From contig JBJDYT010000042.1 of NCBI GenBank assembly GCA_051867635.1, positions 1-22,678 of the forward strand: a stretch of DNA of 22,678 nt, read 5' to 3'. Numbering within the stretch: the first letter of the stretch is position 1; every line of letters starts with the position of its first letter. The DNA is from RGIG5472 sp051867635 (lineage in GTDB: Bacteria; Bacillota; Clostridia; Oscillospirales; Oscillospiraceae). A program made the position numbers and the translations under genes. Positions 1 through 6,939 of this stretch are shown piece after piece. The notes below the pieces were generated by a model, which was not told the DNA's origin, searched no databases, and saw only the letters and a list, made by a program, of their open reading frames with translations.

Positions 1-11
1 GCAAAGCGGGT

Positions 12-100
12 GGCTTTTTGTTCCGCTGCCGCGGAACTCACTAAAGAGAGCAAAAGCGCGGCTCCCGATGGGAGCCGCGCTTTCAGCTTGTCAAAAAGCC
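12..100. other. Possible multi-branched RNA/DNA fold
   Basis: A 9-base inverted repeat (12-20 with 92-100, GGCTTTTTG against CAAAAAGCC) encloses two smaller perfect hairpins, 21-36 (6-bp stem, TGCC loop) and 53-83 (14-bp stem, GAT loop). Together they could fold as a branched structure. No open reading frame here looks real. Whether it is transcribed cannot be told from the sequence. Confidence 0.35.
53..83. repeat. Hairpin repeat, copy 1
   Basis: A perfect 14-bp stem with a GAT loop. Twenty-nine bases of it (55-83) recur exactly at 281-309. On the minus strand the stem is followed by TTTTG, so it could act as a terminator in that direction. Confidence 0.6.
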
Positions 101-142
101 TCGCAGCGTTTCGCCGCAGCGGCGGAGAAATCAATTCCAATC

Positions 143-175
143 GTTTTCTCCGGCGACATGCGCGTCGGAGAAAAC
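143..175. repeat. Hairpin GTTTTCTCCG / CGGAGAAAAC
   Basis: A 10-bp perfect stem (143-152 with 166-175) extends by three more pairs, one of them a G-T wobble, around a 7-base loop. It is part of the hairpin-dense stretch 1-311. Smaller perfect hairpins lie at 112-124 and 200-215. Confidence 0.5.
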
Positions 176-243
176 ACTTCCCGGCCCGCAAACGTGCGAG
201 TTGTCCGGGGACAACGAGTGCGATGCAGCGGGCCGCAGACTTC

Positions 244-272
244 TCGAAAAAGTGGCAAAACCACTTTTTCGA
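244..272 (-). terminator. Terminator-like hairpin downstream of the aminotransferase
   Basis: A perfect 12-bp stem (244-255 with 261-272) with a 5-base loop. The arms contain a run of five A/T, so on either strand the 3' arm ends in a T-run. It lies downstream of the minus-strand aminotransferase, behind the closer hairpin at 280-308. Confidence 0.45.
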
Positions 273-279
273 AATTTTG

Positions 280-311
280 AAGCGCGGCTCCCGATGGGAG
301 CCGCGCTTTTT
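280..311 (-). terminator. Hairpin repeat, copy 2, likely aminotransferase terminator
   Basis: A perfect 13-bp GC-rich stem with a GAT loop, ten bases after the stop of the minus-strand aminotransferase. It is identical over 29 bases to the hairpin at 55-83. The T-run (307-311) is on the plus strand; the minus strand has only a broken T tail. It may act in both directions. Confidence 0.5.
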
Positions 312-321
312 AGTTGGTATT

Positions 322-1596
322 TTACTCCGCCAGCAGCTTTTCCACCGCCGCCAGACGCAGGCACACGCACAGCACCGCGATGGCCTCCTGCAGCTCCTCC
401 ACCGGGGGCAGAGAGGGGGCGATGCGGATATTGCTGTCCCGGGGGTCCACGCCGTAGGGGAAGGTGGCGCCGGCGGAGGTCATGACCACGCCCGCCTCCT
501 TGGCCAGGGCCAGGGTCCGCTTCGCCGTACCGGGCATGGCGTCCAGACTCACGAAATAGCCGCCCCGGGGGCGCTTCCACTCCGCGATGCCGAGCGGGGC
601 GATCTCCCGGTCCAGGGCGTCCAGCACCGCGTGGAACTTCGGGCGCAGCACCTCCGCGTGCCGCTGCATGAGCGCCAGCGTGTGCGCCTTGTCCTTCAGG
701 TACAGCACATGGCGCAGCTGGTTGACCTTGTCAAAGCCGATGGTCTGGATGCCGATGAGCTTCATCATATAGGCAAGGTTGTCCCGGCTGGTGGCCATGA
801 CCGCCACGCCCGCGCCGGGGAAGGTCACCTTGGAGGTGGAGGCGTACTCAAAGACCATGTCGGGATTCCCCGCCTCCCGGCAGAGGGCCAGGATGTTGGG
901 GAAGGGCTCAAAGGGCCCCTCGAACTCGTGGATGCAGTAGGCGTTGTCCCACATGAGCAGGAAGTCCGGCGCGGCGGGCTTCAGATGCGCGATGCGGCGC
1001 ACCGTCTCCTCGCTGTAGACCACGCCCTCGGGATTGGAATACTTCGGCACGTTCCACATGCCCTTCACGGCGGGGTCCTTCACCAGCTCCTCCACCATAT
1101 CCATGTCCGGGCCCTCCGCGGTCATGGGCACCGCGAGCATCTCCACGCCGAAGCTCTCCGTCACCTTGAAGTGGCGGTCATAGCCCGGCACGGGGCAGAT
1201 CCATTTCACCTTCTCCAGCTTGCTCCAGGGCTGCGGGCTGTGGAGCAGGCCGTGGGTGAAGGCCTTGGAAATGGTGTCGTACATGAGCTGGAGGCTGGAG
1301 TTTCCGCCCACGAAGCACTCCTCCTTCTCCACGCCCAGCAGCTCCGCGAACAGCTCCCGCGCCGCGCCGACGCCCGCGAGCTCCCCGTAGTTGCGGCTCT
1401 CCACGCCGTCGGTCACGCACTGCTCCGGGTCGTGGAGCACCGTCAAAATGCCGCTGACCAGGTCCAGCTGCTCCTTCCCGGGCTTGCCCCGGGCCATGTT
1501 CAGCTGCAGACCCCGGGCCTTCAGCCCCTCGAATTCCTCCTGCAGGGCCTTCTGCTCCGCCTGGAGCTGCGCGCGCGTCATCTCACTGTATTTCAT
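322..1596 (-). CDS. Aspartate aminotransferase-type PLP enzyme (PF12897 family)
   Basis: This 424-residue cytoplasmic enzyme should transfer amino groups between an amino acid, probably aspartate or glutamate, and a 2-oxo acid using pyridoxal phosphate. The N-terminus carries the RGKPGKEQLDL signature (residues 36-46) that I associate with the Rv3722c-like aspartate aminotransferases rather than the classical AspC group. Asp217 and Tyr220 (WDNAYC) fit the cofactor ring contacts. Lys256 in YASTSKVTFPG is the predicted Schiff-base lysine. The C-terminal NIRIAPS arginine fits the substrate carboxylate contact. The ATG at 1596 is chosen over the longer frame (to 1668) because AAGGGAG sits 8 bases upstream and the extra residues resemble intergenic sequence. 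It is a single-gene unit, divergent from bioY across 138 bases. The exact substrate is inferred from family. Confidence 0.9.
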   Translation of the reverse strand: MKYSEMTRAQLQAEQKALQEEFEGLKARGLQLNMARGKPGKEQLDLVSGILTVLHDPEQCVTDGVESRNYGELAGVGAARELFAELLGVEKEECFVGGNSSLQLMYDTISKAFTHGLLHSPQPWSKLEKVKWICPVPGYDRHFKVTESFGVEMLAVPMTAEGPDMDMVEELVKDPAVKGMWNVPKYSNPEGVVYSEETVRRIAHLKPAAPDFLLMWDNAYCIHEFEGPFEPFPNILALCREAGNPDMVFEYASTSKVTFPGAGVAVMATSRDNLAYMMKLIGIQTIGFDKVNQLRHVLYLKDKAHTLALMQRHAEVLRPKFHAVLDALDREIAPLGIAEWKRPRGGYFVSLDAMPGTAKRTLALAKEAGVVMTSAGATFPYGVDPRDSNIRIAPSLPPVEELQEAIAVLCVCLRLAAVEKLLAE

Positions 1597-1673
1597 CCTG
1601 TTTCTCCCTTCCCGTACAGCCCAAAAGAGCCGTACCGCACGATTTGTTATTGTAAATTTGAATTGCAAAATGG

Positions 1674-1702
1674 TTGACAGGCGTTTCCGCCTTTGCTTTA
1701 AT
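1674..1702 (+). promoter_or_regulatory. bioY promoter
   Basis: A perfect -35 TTGACA (1674-1679), a 17-base spacer and TTTAAT (1697-1702). Transcription would start near 1710, about 25 bases before bioY. Just upstream, TTGTAAATT (1650-1658) and GGTTGACAG (1672-1680) weakly resemble the half-sites of a biotin operator. Their 13-base spacing is short and the biotin ligase in this window has no DNA-binding domain, so I do not call an operator. Confidence 0.7.
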
Positions 1703-1734
1703 AATCAACAGAAGCTGAAAAGGAGTCGATTATC

Positions 1735-2271
1735 ATGGCACAACAGACAAGAAACCTGACCAAAACCGCCCTGGGCGCGGCCCTGCTGGCCGTCTCCGCC
1801 TGGATCACCATCCCCATCGGCGCCGTCCCCGTGACGCTGCAGACCTTCGCGGTGTTCCTGCTCTTCGCCCTGCTGGGCGGCAAGCTCTGCTCCCTCGCCA
1901 CGGCGGTCTACCTGCTGCTGGGGGCCTTCGGCCTGCCGGTGTTCTCCGGCTTCAAGGGCGGCATTGGCGCGCTCATGGGCGCCACCGGCGGGTATCTCGT
2001 GGGCTTTTTGGTGGCGGCGCTGGTCATGTGGGCGCTGGAAAAGCCCCTGGGCCACGGCACCGCCGCCCTGGCGGGCTCCATGGTGCTGGGTCTCTTGATC
2101 TGCTACGCCTTCGGCACGGCCTGGTTCTATTTCGTCTATCTCGGCGTCGGGGAGGTTAAGTCCGTGGGCGCCATCCTGGCCGCCTGCGTGATCCCCTTCA
2201 TCCCTGTGGACGCCGTGAAAGTGGCGCTGGCCCTGCTGCTGGGCAAGCGCCTGCGCCCCCACATCAAATAA
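1735..2271 (+). CDS. bioY: BioY biotin transporter, substrate-binding (S) component
   Basis: This 178-residue integral membrane protein is the biotin-binding subunit of an energy-coupling factor transporter. It has about six hydrophobic segments. The family pattern is clear: an N-terminal ALGAALLAVSAWITIPIG segment, then VPVTLQTFAVFLLFALLGG, then a glycine-rich stretch (FGLPVFSGFKGGIGALMG) and GGYLVGF. Length is typical. The ATG at 1735 follows AAAAGGAG by 8 bases. The ATPase and transmembrane EcfA/EcfT partners are not in the window, so it presumably uses a shared ECF module encoded elsewhere. Its last 8 bases overlap the end of the convergent birA, tying biotin uptake to biotin attachment. 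Confidence 0.93.
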   Translation: MAQQTRNLTKTALGAALLAVSAWITIPIGAVPVTLQTFAVFLLFALLGGKLCSLATAVYLLLGAFGLPVFSGFKGGIGALMGATGGYLVGFLVAALVMWALEKPLGHGTAALAGSMVLGLLICYAFGTAWFYFVYLGVGEVKSVGAILAACVIPFIPVDAVKVALALLLGKRLRPHIK

Positions 2272-3055
2272 CGCCGTCCGGAAGCGTGACGGAGACCTCG
2301 CCGCTGCGAAGCGCCTCCACCGTCCCGTCGGGATAGCGCACCAGCAGCGCCCCGCCGTCGTCGATACCCAGGGCCAGGGCCTCCCGCTCCGCGCCGTTTC
2401 GCATGAAGCGCACCCGGTGTCCCGGAACGAAGGAGCGGGCGCGGTAAAACGCCAGAAAACCGCTTTGCTCCGGCGCTTCCCAGATGGCCAGCAGCCGGTC
2501 CGTGATCTCCGCCGCCAGCTCCGTCCGGTCCGCCGCCGCTCCGGTGAGGGAGCCCGCCTTCTGCCGCAGCTCCTCCGGGAAATCCGCGGTCCGCACGTTC
2601 ACGCCGATGCCGGCGAGAAGGCCGGTCTCCCCGCTTTCCCCGTCCGTCACGGCCTCGCAGAGGATGCCGCAGACCTTCTTCCCCGCCATGTAGACGTCGT
2701 TGACCCATTTGATGCCGGCGCGCTCCCCCGTGAGCTGCTCGATGGCCCCCGCCACGGCGGCGGCCGCCGCGACGGTCAGTATGGCCGGGTCCCGCAGAGC
2801 GGCGGGCCGCCCCAGCAGGAGGGTCATGTACAGCCCGGTCTCCGCCGGGGAATAGAAGCTGCGGCCCAGGCGGCCGCGGCCCGCGGTCTGCTCCTCCGCC
2901 AGGAGGAGGGTCGGCTCACACCGCCCCGCCGCCAGGCGGCGCTTGGCCTCGTTATTGGTGGAATCGATGCGGGCAAAGACCTCCACCGAGAGGGGCCTCC
3001 CCCGCTGTGCCAGCGCGGCGGCGAGCTCCGCCGCGGAAAGCCGGTCCAAGCGCAT
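2264..3055 (-). CDS. birA: Biotin--[acetyl-CoA-carboxylase] ligase, monofunctional
   Basis: This 263-residue cytoplasmic enzyme activates biotin with ATP and attaches it to a lysine of biotin-dependent carboxylases. The biotinyl-AMP loop GRGRLGRSF is at residues 59-67, KWVNDVY at 116-122 with the conserved lysine of KVCGIL at 127, and GIGVNVR follows. The last 50 residues form the small SH3-like C-terminal domain. The helix-turn-helix domain found in bifunctional BirA repressors (about 60 more N-terminal residues) is absent, so this copy should not regulate transcription. GGGAGGGG lies 5 bases before the ATG at 3055. It converges with bioY and overlaps it by 8 bases. Confidence 0.93.
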   Translation of the reverse strand: MRLDRLSAAELAAALAQRGRPLSVEVFARIDSTNNEAKRRLAAGRCEPTLLLAEEQTAGRGRLGRSFYSPAETGLYMTLLLGRPAALRDPAILTVAAAAAVAGAIEQLTGERAGIKWVNDVYMAGKKVCGILCEAVTDGESGETGLLAGIGVNVRTADFPEELRQKAGSLTGAAADRTELAAEITDRLLAIWEAPEQSGFLAFYRARSFVPGHRVRFMRNGAEREALALGIDDGGALLVRYPDGTVEALRSGEVSVTLPDGVI

Positions 3056-3093
3056 GGCGTCCCCTCCCTTCCGCAGTCCATCACTTCTCAGTT

Positions 3094-3122
3094 ATGATAC
3101 CATAAGCAAACTGTATTCACAA
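3094..3122 (-). promoter_or_regulatory. birA promoter
   Basis: Read on the minus strand: TTGTGA (3117-3122), a 17-base spacer and TATCAT (3094-3099). The start site would be near 3087, about 32 bases before the birA ATG. Confidence 0.6.
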
Positions 3123-3216
3123 GAAAAATTATGGCTCTCCGCTTTCCCATTTTTTTGGCAGAATTCCCGAATTATTCATGCATTCTTCAAAAACAGATGG
3201 TATGATAGAAGAAAAA

Positions 3217-3238
3217 AGGAGGGGTGAGTCTCGAATTG
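3217..3238 (+). promoter_or_regulatory. Ribosome binding site deciding a TTG start
   Basis: AGGAGGGG (3217-3224) overlaps the first possible start, GTG at 3224, so that codon cannot use it. The TTG at 3236 in the same frame lies 11 bases after the purine run and gives the N-terminus MNAAYFLTPK. A TATGAT at 3201-3206 could be the -10 box of the promoter, but then the leader would be very short and I see no good -35. Confidence 0.5.
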
Positions 3239-3697
3239 AACGCAGCTTACTTCCTGACGCCGAAGCACGAGGTGGCTTTCCTGTATGCCGACTGTACCCT
3301 GCGGCAGGGACTGGAAAAAATGCGCAGCTCCGGTTATACCGCCATTCCCGTCATCCAGCGGGACGGCACCTACGCCGGCACTGTGCGGGAGGGCGATTTC
3401 CTCTGGTACCTCATCCAGGAGGACGGAGGGCTCCGCGCCCACTCCCTGCGGGAGCTGGAGAACGTGGGGCTCAGCAGCATTTTGAAGCCCGGCCTCTTCC
3501 CCGCCGAACGCATCACCGTTCCCATGGAGGTGGTGGTGGAGCGGGCCGTGCAGCAGAACTTCGTCCCCATGGTGGACGACAGCGGCAAATTCATCGGCAT
3601 CGTCACCCGTATGACCATCATGAAGCATCTGACCCGTACGCAGGACAGGCCCCCGCGGAAGGAGGCCCCTCAGCCGGCCGCCGTGCAGACCACATAA
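3236..3697 (+). CDS. CBS-domain pair protein
   Basis: A protein of about 153 residues made of two CBS motifs and little else. CBS1 spans roughly residues 5-60 (LRQGLEKMRSSGYTAIPVI, then GTYAGTVREGDFLW). CBS2 spans roughly 85-135 (VVVERAVQQNFVPMVDDSG, then FIGIVTRMTIM). Such pairs bind adenine nucleotides (AMP, ATP or c-di-AMP) and act as sensors. No catalytic domain is attached, so the partner is unknown. The TTG start at 3236 is preferred over GTG 3224 because of the ribosome binding site position. It stands alone between divergent birA and a strong terminator. The C-terminal 20 residues are proline and basic rich and probably disordered. Confidence 0.85.
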   Translation: MNAAYFLTPKHEVAFLYADCTLRQGLEKMRSSGYTAIPVIQRDGTYAGTVREGDFLWYLIQEDGGLRAHSLRELENVGLSSILKPGLFPAERITVPMEVVVERAVQQNFVPMVDDSGKFIGIVTRMTIMKHLTRTQDRPPRKEAPQPAAVQTT

Positions 3698-3707
3698 GAT
3701 ACATAGA

Positions 3708-3750
3708 AGCCGCCCCGCGCCGTGAAAAGGCGCGGGGCGGCTGTTTCTTC
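3708..3750. terminator. Bidirectional terminator
   Basis: A perfect 14-bp GC-rich stem (3708-3721 with 3729-3742) with a GTGAAAA loop, followed on the plus strand by GTTTCTTC. It lies between the convergent CBS gene (stop at 3697) and the pseudouridine synthase gene (stop at 3784) and probably serves both. Confidence 0.75.
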
Positions 3751-3783
3751 ATGCAGATGATTTACACTGCGGCGGCTCGCGTG

Positions 3784-4461
3784 TCAGCGCCCCTCCCCCG
3801 GAGCTTCCGGCAGGCGGAACAGCGTCCAGGGCCACTCCGCCGGAGGCAGGGCCTGCGCCGCCGCCTCTCCCGCCCGGAAGGGATGGGGAAAGGCCAGGCG
3901 GCGGGACCAGAGTGCCAGGTGGGGCGGCTTTTCCCGGCTGCCGTAGCGCTTGTCCCCCACTACCGGCATTCCCCGGGAGGCGAACTGCACCCGGATCTGG
4001 TGGGTGCGGCCGGTCTGGAGCCGGACAGAGAGCAGGGAAAAGGTCCCGGCCTCCGTCTCCACGCTCTCCTCCACCCGGTAGGAAAGCTCCGCCTCCCGCA
4101 CGCCCCGGCGCAGCCGCTGCACCACGAAGGTCTTGTTCTTCGCCGCGTCCCGGAACAGCAGGTCCCGCAGCGTGCCGCTCTCCTCCGTCGGGCGGCCCCG
4201 CACCACGGTGAGGTACTCCTTCTCCATCCGCCGCTCCGCCGCCAGGGCCGAGAGCTTCCCCGCCGCGGCCTTCGTCCGGGCGTAGACCATGCAGCCGCCG
4301 GTCTCCCGGTCCAGCCGGTGAACGGGATAGATCTCGCCGCCGAGCCGGGCGCGGAGCAGGGCGGGCATGGTCCCCTCCCCCTCGCCCTCGGAGAGGACGC
4401 CGAAGGGCTTCACGCAGAGCACCAGATCGCGGTCGCAGGTCAGCATCTCCATCTCAGACAT
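3784..4461 (-). CDS. RluA-family pseudouridine synthase
   Basis: This 225-residue enzyme isomerises uridine to pseudouridine in rRNA or tRNA. The catalytic signature HRLDRETGGCMVYART begins about residue 50, with the aspartate of HRLD as nucleophile. KEYLTVVRG and LQTGRTHQIRVQFA follow, as usual in the family. There is no N-terminal S4 domain, so it belongs to the short RluA/RluC-like enzymes; the target uridine cannot be assigned. The ATG at 4461 overlaps the end of the upstream hydrolase gene by 8 bases, so translation is probably coupled. The longer frame (to 4716) only reads antisense-like arginine/serine-rich sequence inside the hydrolase gene and is rejected. Confidence 0.9.
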   Translation of the reverse strand: MSEMEMLTCDRDLVLCVKPFGVLSEGEGEGTMPALLRARLGGEIYPVHRLDRETGGCMVYARTKAAAGKLSALAAERRMEKEYLTVVRGRPTEESGTLRDLLFRDAAKNKTFVVQRLRRGVREAELSYRVEESVETEAGTFSLLSVRLQTGRTHQIRVQFASRGMPVVGDKRYGSREKPPHLALWSRRLAFPHPFRAGEAAAQALPPAEWPWTLFRLPEAPGEGR

Positions 4462-5398
4462 GGCCGTCCTCCATATGCGTCCGCAGGAAGCGCTCCAGCG
4501 CCGCCTGGCAGCGGGGTTTATCCACGAGATAGCTGACGCCGTGGGTGGCAGACGGCACCAGCAGCAGCTCCTTTTCACTGCGGCAGGCGTCGAAGCAGTC
4601 TTGGGTGAAGCGAGCAGGCACGAAGGTGTCCGCCTCCCCATGGAGGAAGAGGACGGGGAGCCGGTTCGTCTCCATGGCCTGCAGCGTGGAGCACTCCCGG
4701 AAGCTGAAGCCCGCAAAAAGGCGGGCCAGCAGGTCCGCCAGCCACAGCACCGGCTTCGCCGCCGGCACCCGCTTGCGGCGCAGGAGATACAAAAGCTCCT
4801 CCCAGGCGGAGGTGAAGCCGCAGTCCGCCACTATGCCCTTTACCGTGGGCGGCAGGGGCAGGGCGGAGGCCATGAGCACGGTGGAAGCCCCCATGGAGAT
4901 GCCTCCCAGCAGCAGCGGATGGTCGGGGCCAAAGCGCGCATAGGCATACTCCGCCCAGCGCTGGCAGTCATAGCGCTCCTTCACGCCGTAGCAGATGTAG
5001 CGCCCCTCGCTCTCGCCGTGGGCGCGCTGAAAGACGGTCAGCAGCGAATAGCCCAGGGCGTAATAGCTCTCATAGGCGCAGCTGAAATCCGTGTAGCCGT
5101 CGCTGTGGTAGCCGTGGAACAGGAGGATGGTACCCTTGGCCTCCGGATGGGCCAGATAGTAGCCCCGCAGGCGGAGCCCGTCATAGGACTCGATCTCCAC
5201 CGCCTCCGTCTCCCGGTCCCGGAACCAGTGTACGCCCCGGATGACATCCTCGCTGTACGCCGACCAGAGGGGCGACACGTTTTCCTCGATAGGGCCGTCC
5301 CGGTGGGGCGGGCGGCGGCAGGCCGCGGCAAACACCGCCCAGGCCATGACCAGCAGCGCCAGCGCCAGAACGCCCAAGAGCAGAGCTACCCAGAGCAT
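4454..5398 (-). CDS. Membrane-anchored alpha/beta hydrolase
   Basis: This 314-residue protein has one N-terminal hydrophobic segment (residues 2-27) that should anchor it, followed by an alpha/beta hydrolase domain. Visible elements are the oxyanion loop LLFHGYHSD (92-100), the nucleophile elbow GGISMG (Ser168), Asp257 in HGEADTF and His286 in SATHG, which form a complete catalytic triad. The stretch QRAHGESEGRYICYGVKER (about 124-142) is typical of a clostridial subgroup of serine hydrolases; the substrate is unknown (esterase or peptidase). The start at 5398 has AGGAGGAG 5-12 bases upstream; the frame upstream of it (to 5431) lacks this. First gene of a two-gene unit with the RluA-type gene. 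Confidence 0.85.
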   Translation of the reverse strand: MLWVALLLGVLALALLVMAWAVFAAACRRPPHRDGPIEENVSPLWSAYSEDVIRGVHWFRDRETEAVEIESYDGLRLRGYYLAHPEAKGTILLFHGYHSDGYTDFSCAYESYYALGYSLLTVFQRAHGESEGRYICYGVKERYDCQRWAEYAYARFGPDHPLLLGGISMGASTVLMASALPLPPTVKGIVADCGFTSAWEELLYLLRRKRVPAAKPVLWLADLLARLFAGFSFRECSTLQAMETNRLPVLFLHGEADTFVPARFTQDCFDACRSEKELLLVPSATHGVSYLVDKPRCQAALERFLRTHMEDGHV

Positions 5399-5444
5399 AA
5401 CCTCTCCTCCTTTCGTTTTCTCACAAGTCATACTAGACTCCCTC

Positions 5445-5703
5445 GAAAAGTAGACACAGTCTACTTTTCATAGCGCGTCAGCGCGTCGGAGTCTGCATGA
5501 TGCGATAGCCGTTGGCGGCTTTGCCGCCTTACGGATATCCATACACAGCAGACGGCATCTGCGCCCTTGGCGCAGATGGGCGACGCTTTGGGCGGCGCCT
5601 TTCCAATAAAAGGTTCTGCTTTTTATTGGAAAATAGTATCAGGCACTATTATAGGCTTCCCGCCGCCGCTTGTCAAAACCTGCCTTGCGGCTCTTTTCAA
5701 GGC
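5445..5703. repeat. Array of small perfect hairpins (non-coding stretch 5399-5775)
   Basis: At least six perfect inverted repeats follow one another: 5445-5469 (11 bp, ACA loop), 5514-5528 (6 bp, TTT loop), 5556-5578 (10 bp, CTT loop), 5600-5632 (12 bp, 7-9 base loop), 5632-5650 (6 bp) and 5682-5703 (6 bp). GCGCGTCAGCGCGTC at 5473-5487 is a short direct repeat. Short frames here give no recognisable protein. The stretch separates the hydrolase and thiN genes, which diverge. Confidence 0.55.
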
Positions 5704-5738
5704 GGCGCGAAAGCGATATAATATAACAATAGTTATAT
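5695..5738 (+). promoter_or_regulatory. thiN promoter with overlapping dyad
   Basis: A perfect TATAAT (5717-5722) has only a weak -35 (TTTCAA, 5695-5700, 16-base spacer). Overlapping the predicted start site is a 7-bp perfect dyad, ATATAAC-AATA-GTTATAT (5721-5738), which could be an operator or an early RNA stem. I see no thiamine-pyrophosphate riboswitch. Confidence 0.45.
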
Positions 5739-5775
5739 CCGGATCCCATGAAACCCACCGCAGGAGGAAACGTCC

Positions 5776-6423
5776 ATGCCTTGCCAGGAACCAGTGTGCT
5801 ATATCGTCGGCGCCGCCCCGGCGCGGCTGCCAAACATCGAAAAGCGCCCGGAGGATCTGCTCATCGCGGCGGACGCAGGCCTGTCCGCCTGCCGGGCCGC
5901 GGGGCTCATCCCGGACCTGATCGTGGGGGATTTTGACTCCCTCGGCGCCGCGCCGCAGGGGGAAAACGTGGTGCGCCTGGCGGTGGAAAAGGACGACACC
6001 GACACGGCCCACGCGGCGGAGCTGGCCTTCGAGCGGGGCTACCGGCGCTTTGTGCTCTTCGGCGTGCTCGGCGGGCCGCGGATGGATCACAGCTATGCCA
6101 ATTTTGCTCTCGCCGCCTCCCTGGCCCGTCGGGGCGGGCGCTGCTGGCTCATCGGCGAGGGATGCATCGTCACCGCCATCCACAACGGCGCGTTCTCCTT
6201 TCCGGCGGGGCTGCAGGGGGACGTGTCCGTGTTCCCCTTCGGCGGCGAGGCCATGGGGGTCACGGAGGAGGGGCTGCAATACAGTCTCTGGGACGCGCGC
6301 CTCGCGGGAGACTGCGCCCTCGGCGTCAGCAACGCCTTCACCGGGAAGGCGGGCCGCGTGGAGGTGCGGCGTGGGACGCTGCTGCTCTTCTACCGGGGAA
6401 CGTACCCGGAGAATCTGTACTAA
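5776..6423 (+). CDS. thiN: Thiamine pyrophosphokinase
   Basis: This 215-residue cytoplasmic enzyme makes the cofactor thiamine pyrophosphate from thiamine and ATP. Family motifs are visible in order: AADAGL (31-36), DLIVGDFDS (47-55), DDTDTAHAAE (73-82) and GGPRMDH (99-105), which provide the metal and ATP contacts. The C-terminal beta-rich thiamine-binding part includes SNAFTGKAGRVEV. AGGAGGAAA ends 5 bases before the ATG at 5776. In many Firmicutes thiN sits with rpe and rsgA; here it stands alone, followed by a strong terminator. Confidence 0.92.
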   Translation: MPCQEPVCYIVGAAPARLPNIEKRPEDLLIAADAGLSACRAAGLIPDLIVGDFDSLGAAPQGENVVRLAVEKDDTDTAHAAELAFERGYRRFVLFGVLGGPRMDHSYANFALAASLARRGGRCWLIGEGCIVTAIHNGAFSFPAGLQGDVSVFPFGGEAMGVTEEGLQYSLWDARLAGDCALGVSNAFTGKAGRVEVRRGTLLLFYRGTYPENLY

Positions 6424-6470
6424 AGCAAAACGCCGGACTGCAGGGCGGCGTTCGTAAGATAGAAAATATA

Positions 6471-6508
6471 CAAAAGGCGTGACTTTCGTTGTCACGCCTT
6501 TTGCCTTA
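6471..6508 (+). terminator. thiN terminator
   Basis: A perfect 13-bp stem (6471-6483 with 6491-6503) with a 7-base loop, ending in CCTTTTGCCTT. A weaker 7-bp hairpin (6429-6452) lies directly after the thiN stop. Confidence 0.75.
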
Positions 6509-6516
6509 AGAGTATA

Positions 6517-6619
6517 GCCGCAAAGCGGCGAAAGGGATACAGTCCCTTGTTCGACCGGTCATTTGAAAGTATCCGGGGCGATTTGCTTCGCAGAGCGCAG
6601 ATACGGGATTACCCCGTAT
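6517..6619. repeat. Second short hairpin array
   Basis: Perfect inverted repeats at 6517-6529 (GCCGC-AAA-GCGGC), 6532-6548 (6 bp), 6553-6560 (GACCGGTC palindrome) and 6601-6619 (7 bp). TGTTCGAC occurs at 6549-6556 and again at 6639-6646. No gene is visible from 6424 to 6656. The style matches the stretches at 1-311 and 5445-5703. Confidence 0.5.
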
Positions 6620-6656
6620 AGAAGCGCGCCCTTGTGCCTGTTCGACAAACCGGAAT

Positions 6657-6860
6657 TTACAGAATAAAATTGGCAATTATACCTGCAATGCCTACTAAGG
6701 AGCAGGCAATACCACCAATACGAATATGTATCTTATATAATCCAGAGGGTTCACTGGAAGCATTAGACTTCCAACTTTCTGTAATGCTATATACCACATC
6801 AGGGAAACATAACATCAGCACTCCAACAATCAATAAAAAGCTACTGCCCAAGATAATCAT
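6657..6860 (-). CDS. Small membrane protein, DUF6199-like
   Basis: A 67-residue protein with two hydrophobic segments (about 1-20 and 48-67) separated by a polar loop containing ITESWKS and SEPSGLYK. That loop, with the following R-x-GG, recalls the DUF6199 family of small clostridial membrane proteins; the assignment is from memory of the pattern. The ATG at 6860 is preferred over the longer frame (6938) because AAAGGAG lies upstream at good spacing. The gene and its surroundings (6650-6960) are visibly AT-richer than all neighbours, and it is a lone gene between hairpin-rich stretches. It may have been acquired. Function unknown. Confidence 0.65.
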   Translation of the reverse strand: MIILGSSFLLIVGVLMLCFPDVVYSITESWKSNASSEPSGLYKIHIRIGGIACSLVGIAGIIANFIL

Positions 6861-6939
6861 ACAATCACACTCCTTTGTCAAATCCCGATTGGTAGGTCTG
6901 TTCGGTTCCATATTATCAGATAATAGGAGAGAATACAAG

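Noticed and set aside
1..311. CRISPR array
   Set aside because: The repeated unit occurs only twice, 226 bases apart, and there are no regular spacers.
1650..1680. BirA-type biotin operator upstream of bioY
   Set aside because: The half-sites are imperfect and only 13 bases apart, and the local BirA lacks a DNA-binding domain. Kept only as a finding to check.
3178..4536. A 452-codon plus-strand frame across the CBS gene and the RluA-type gene
   Set aside because: It runs through a strong bidirectional terminator and is out of frame with the CBS motifs.
5695..5775. Thiamine-pyrophosphate riboswitch before thiN
   Set aside because: The conserved CTGAGA-type core and the expected helices are not there; the leader is short and AT-rich.
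5512..5936. Short plus-strand frames in the hairpin array before thiN
   Set aside because: They consist of palindromic sequence, lack ribosome binding sites and run into thiN in other frames.
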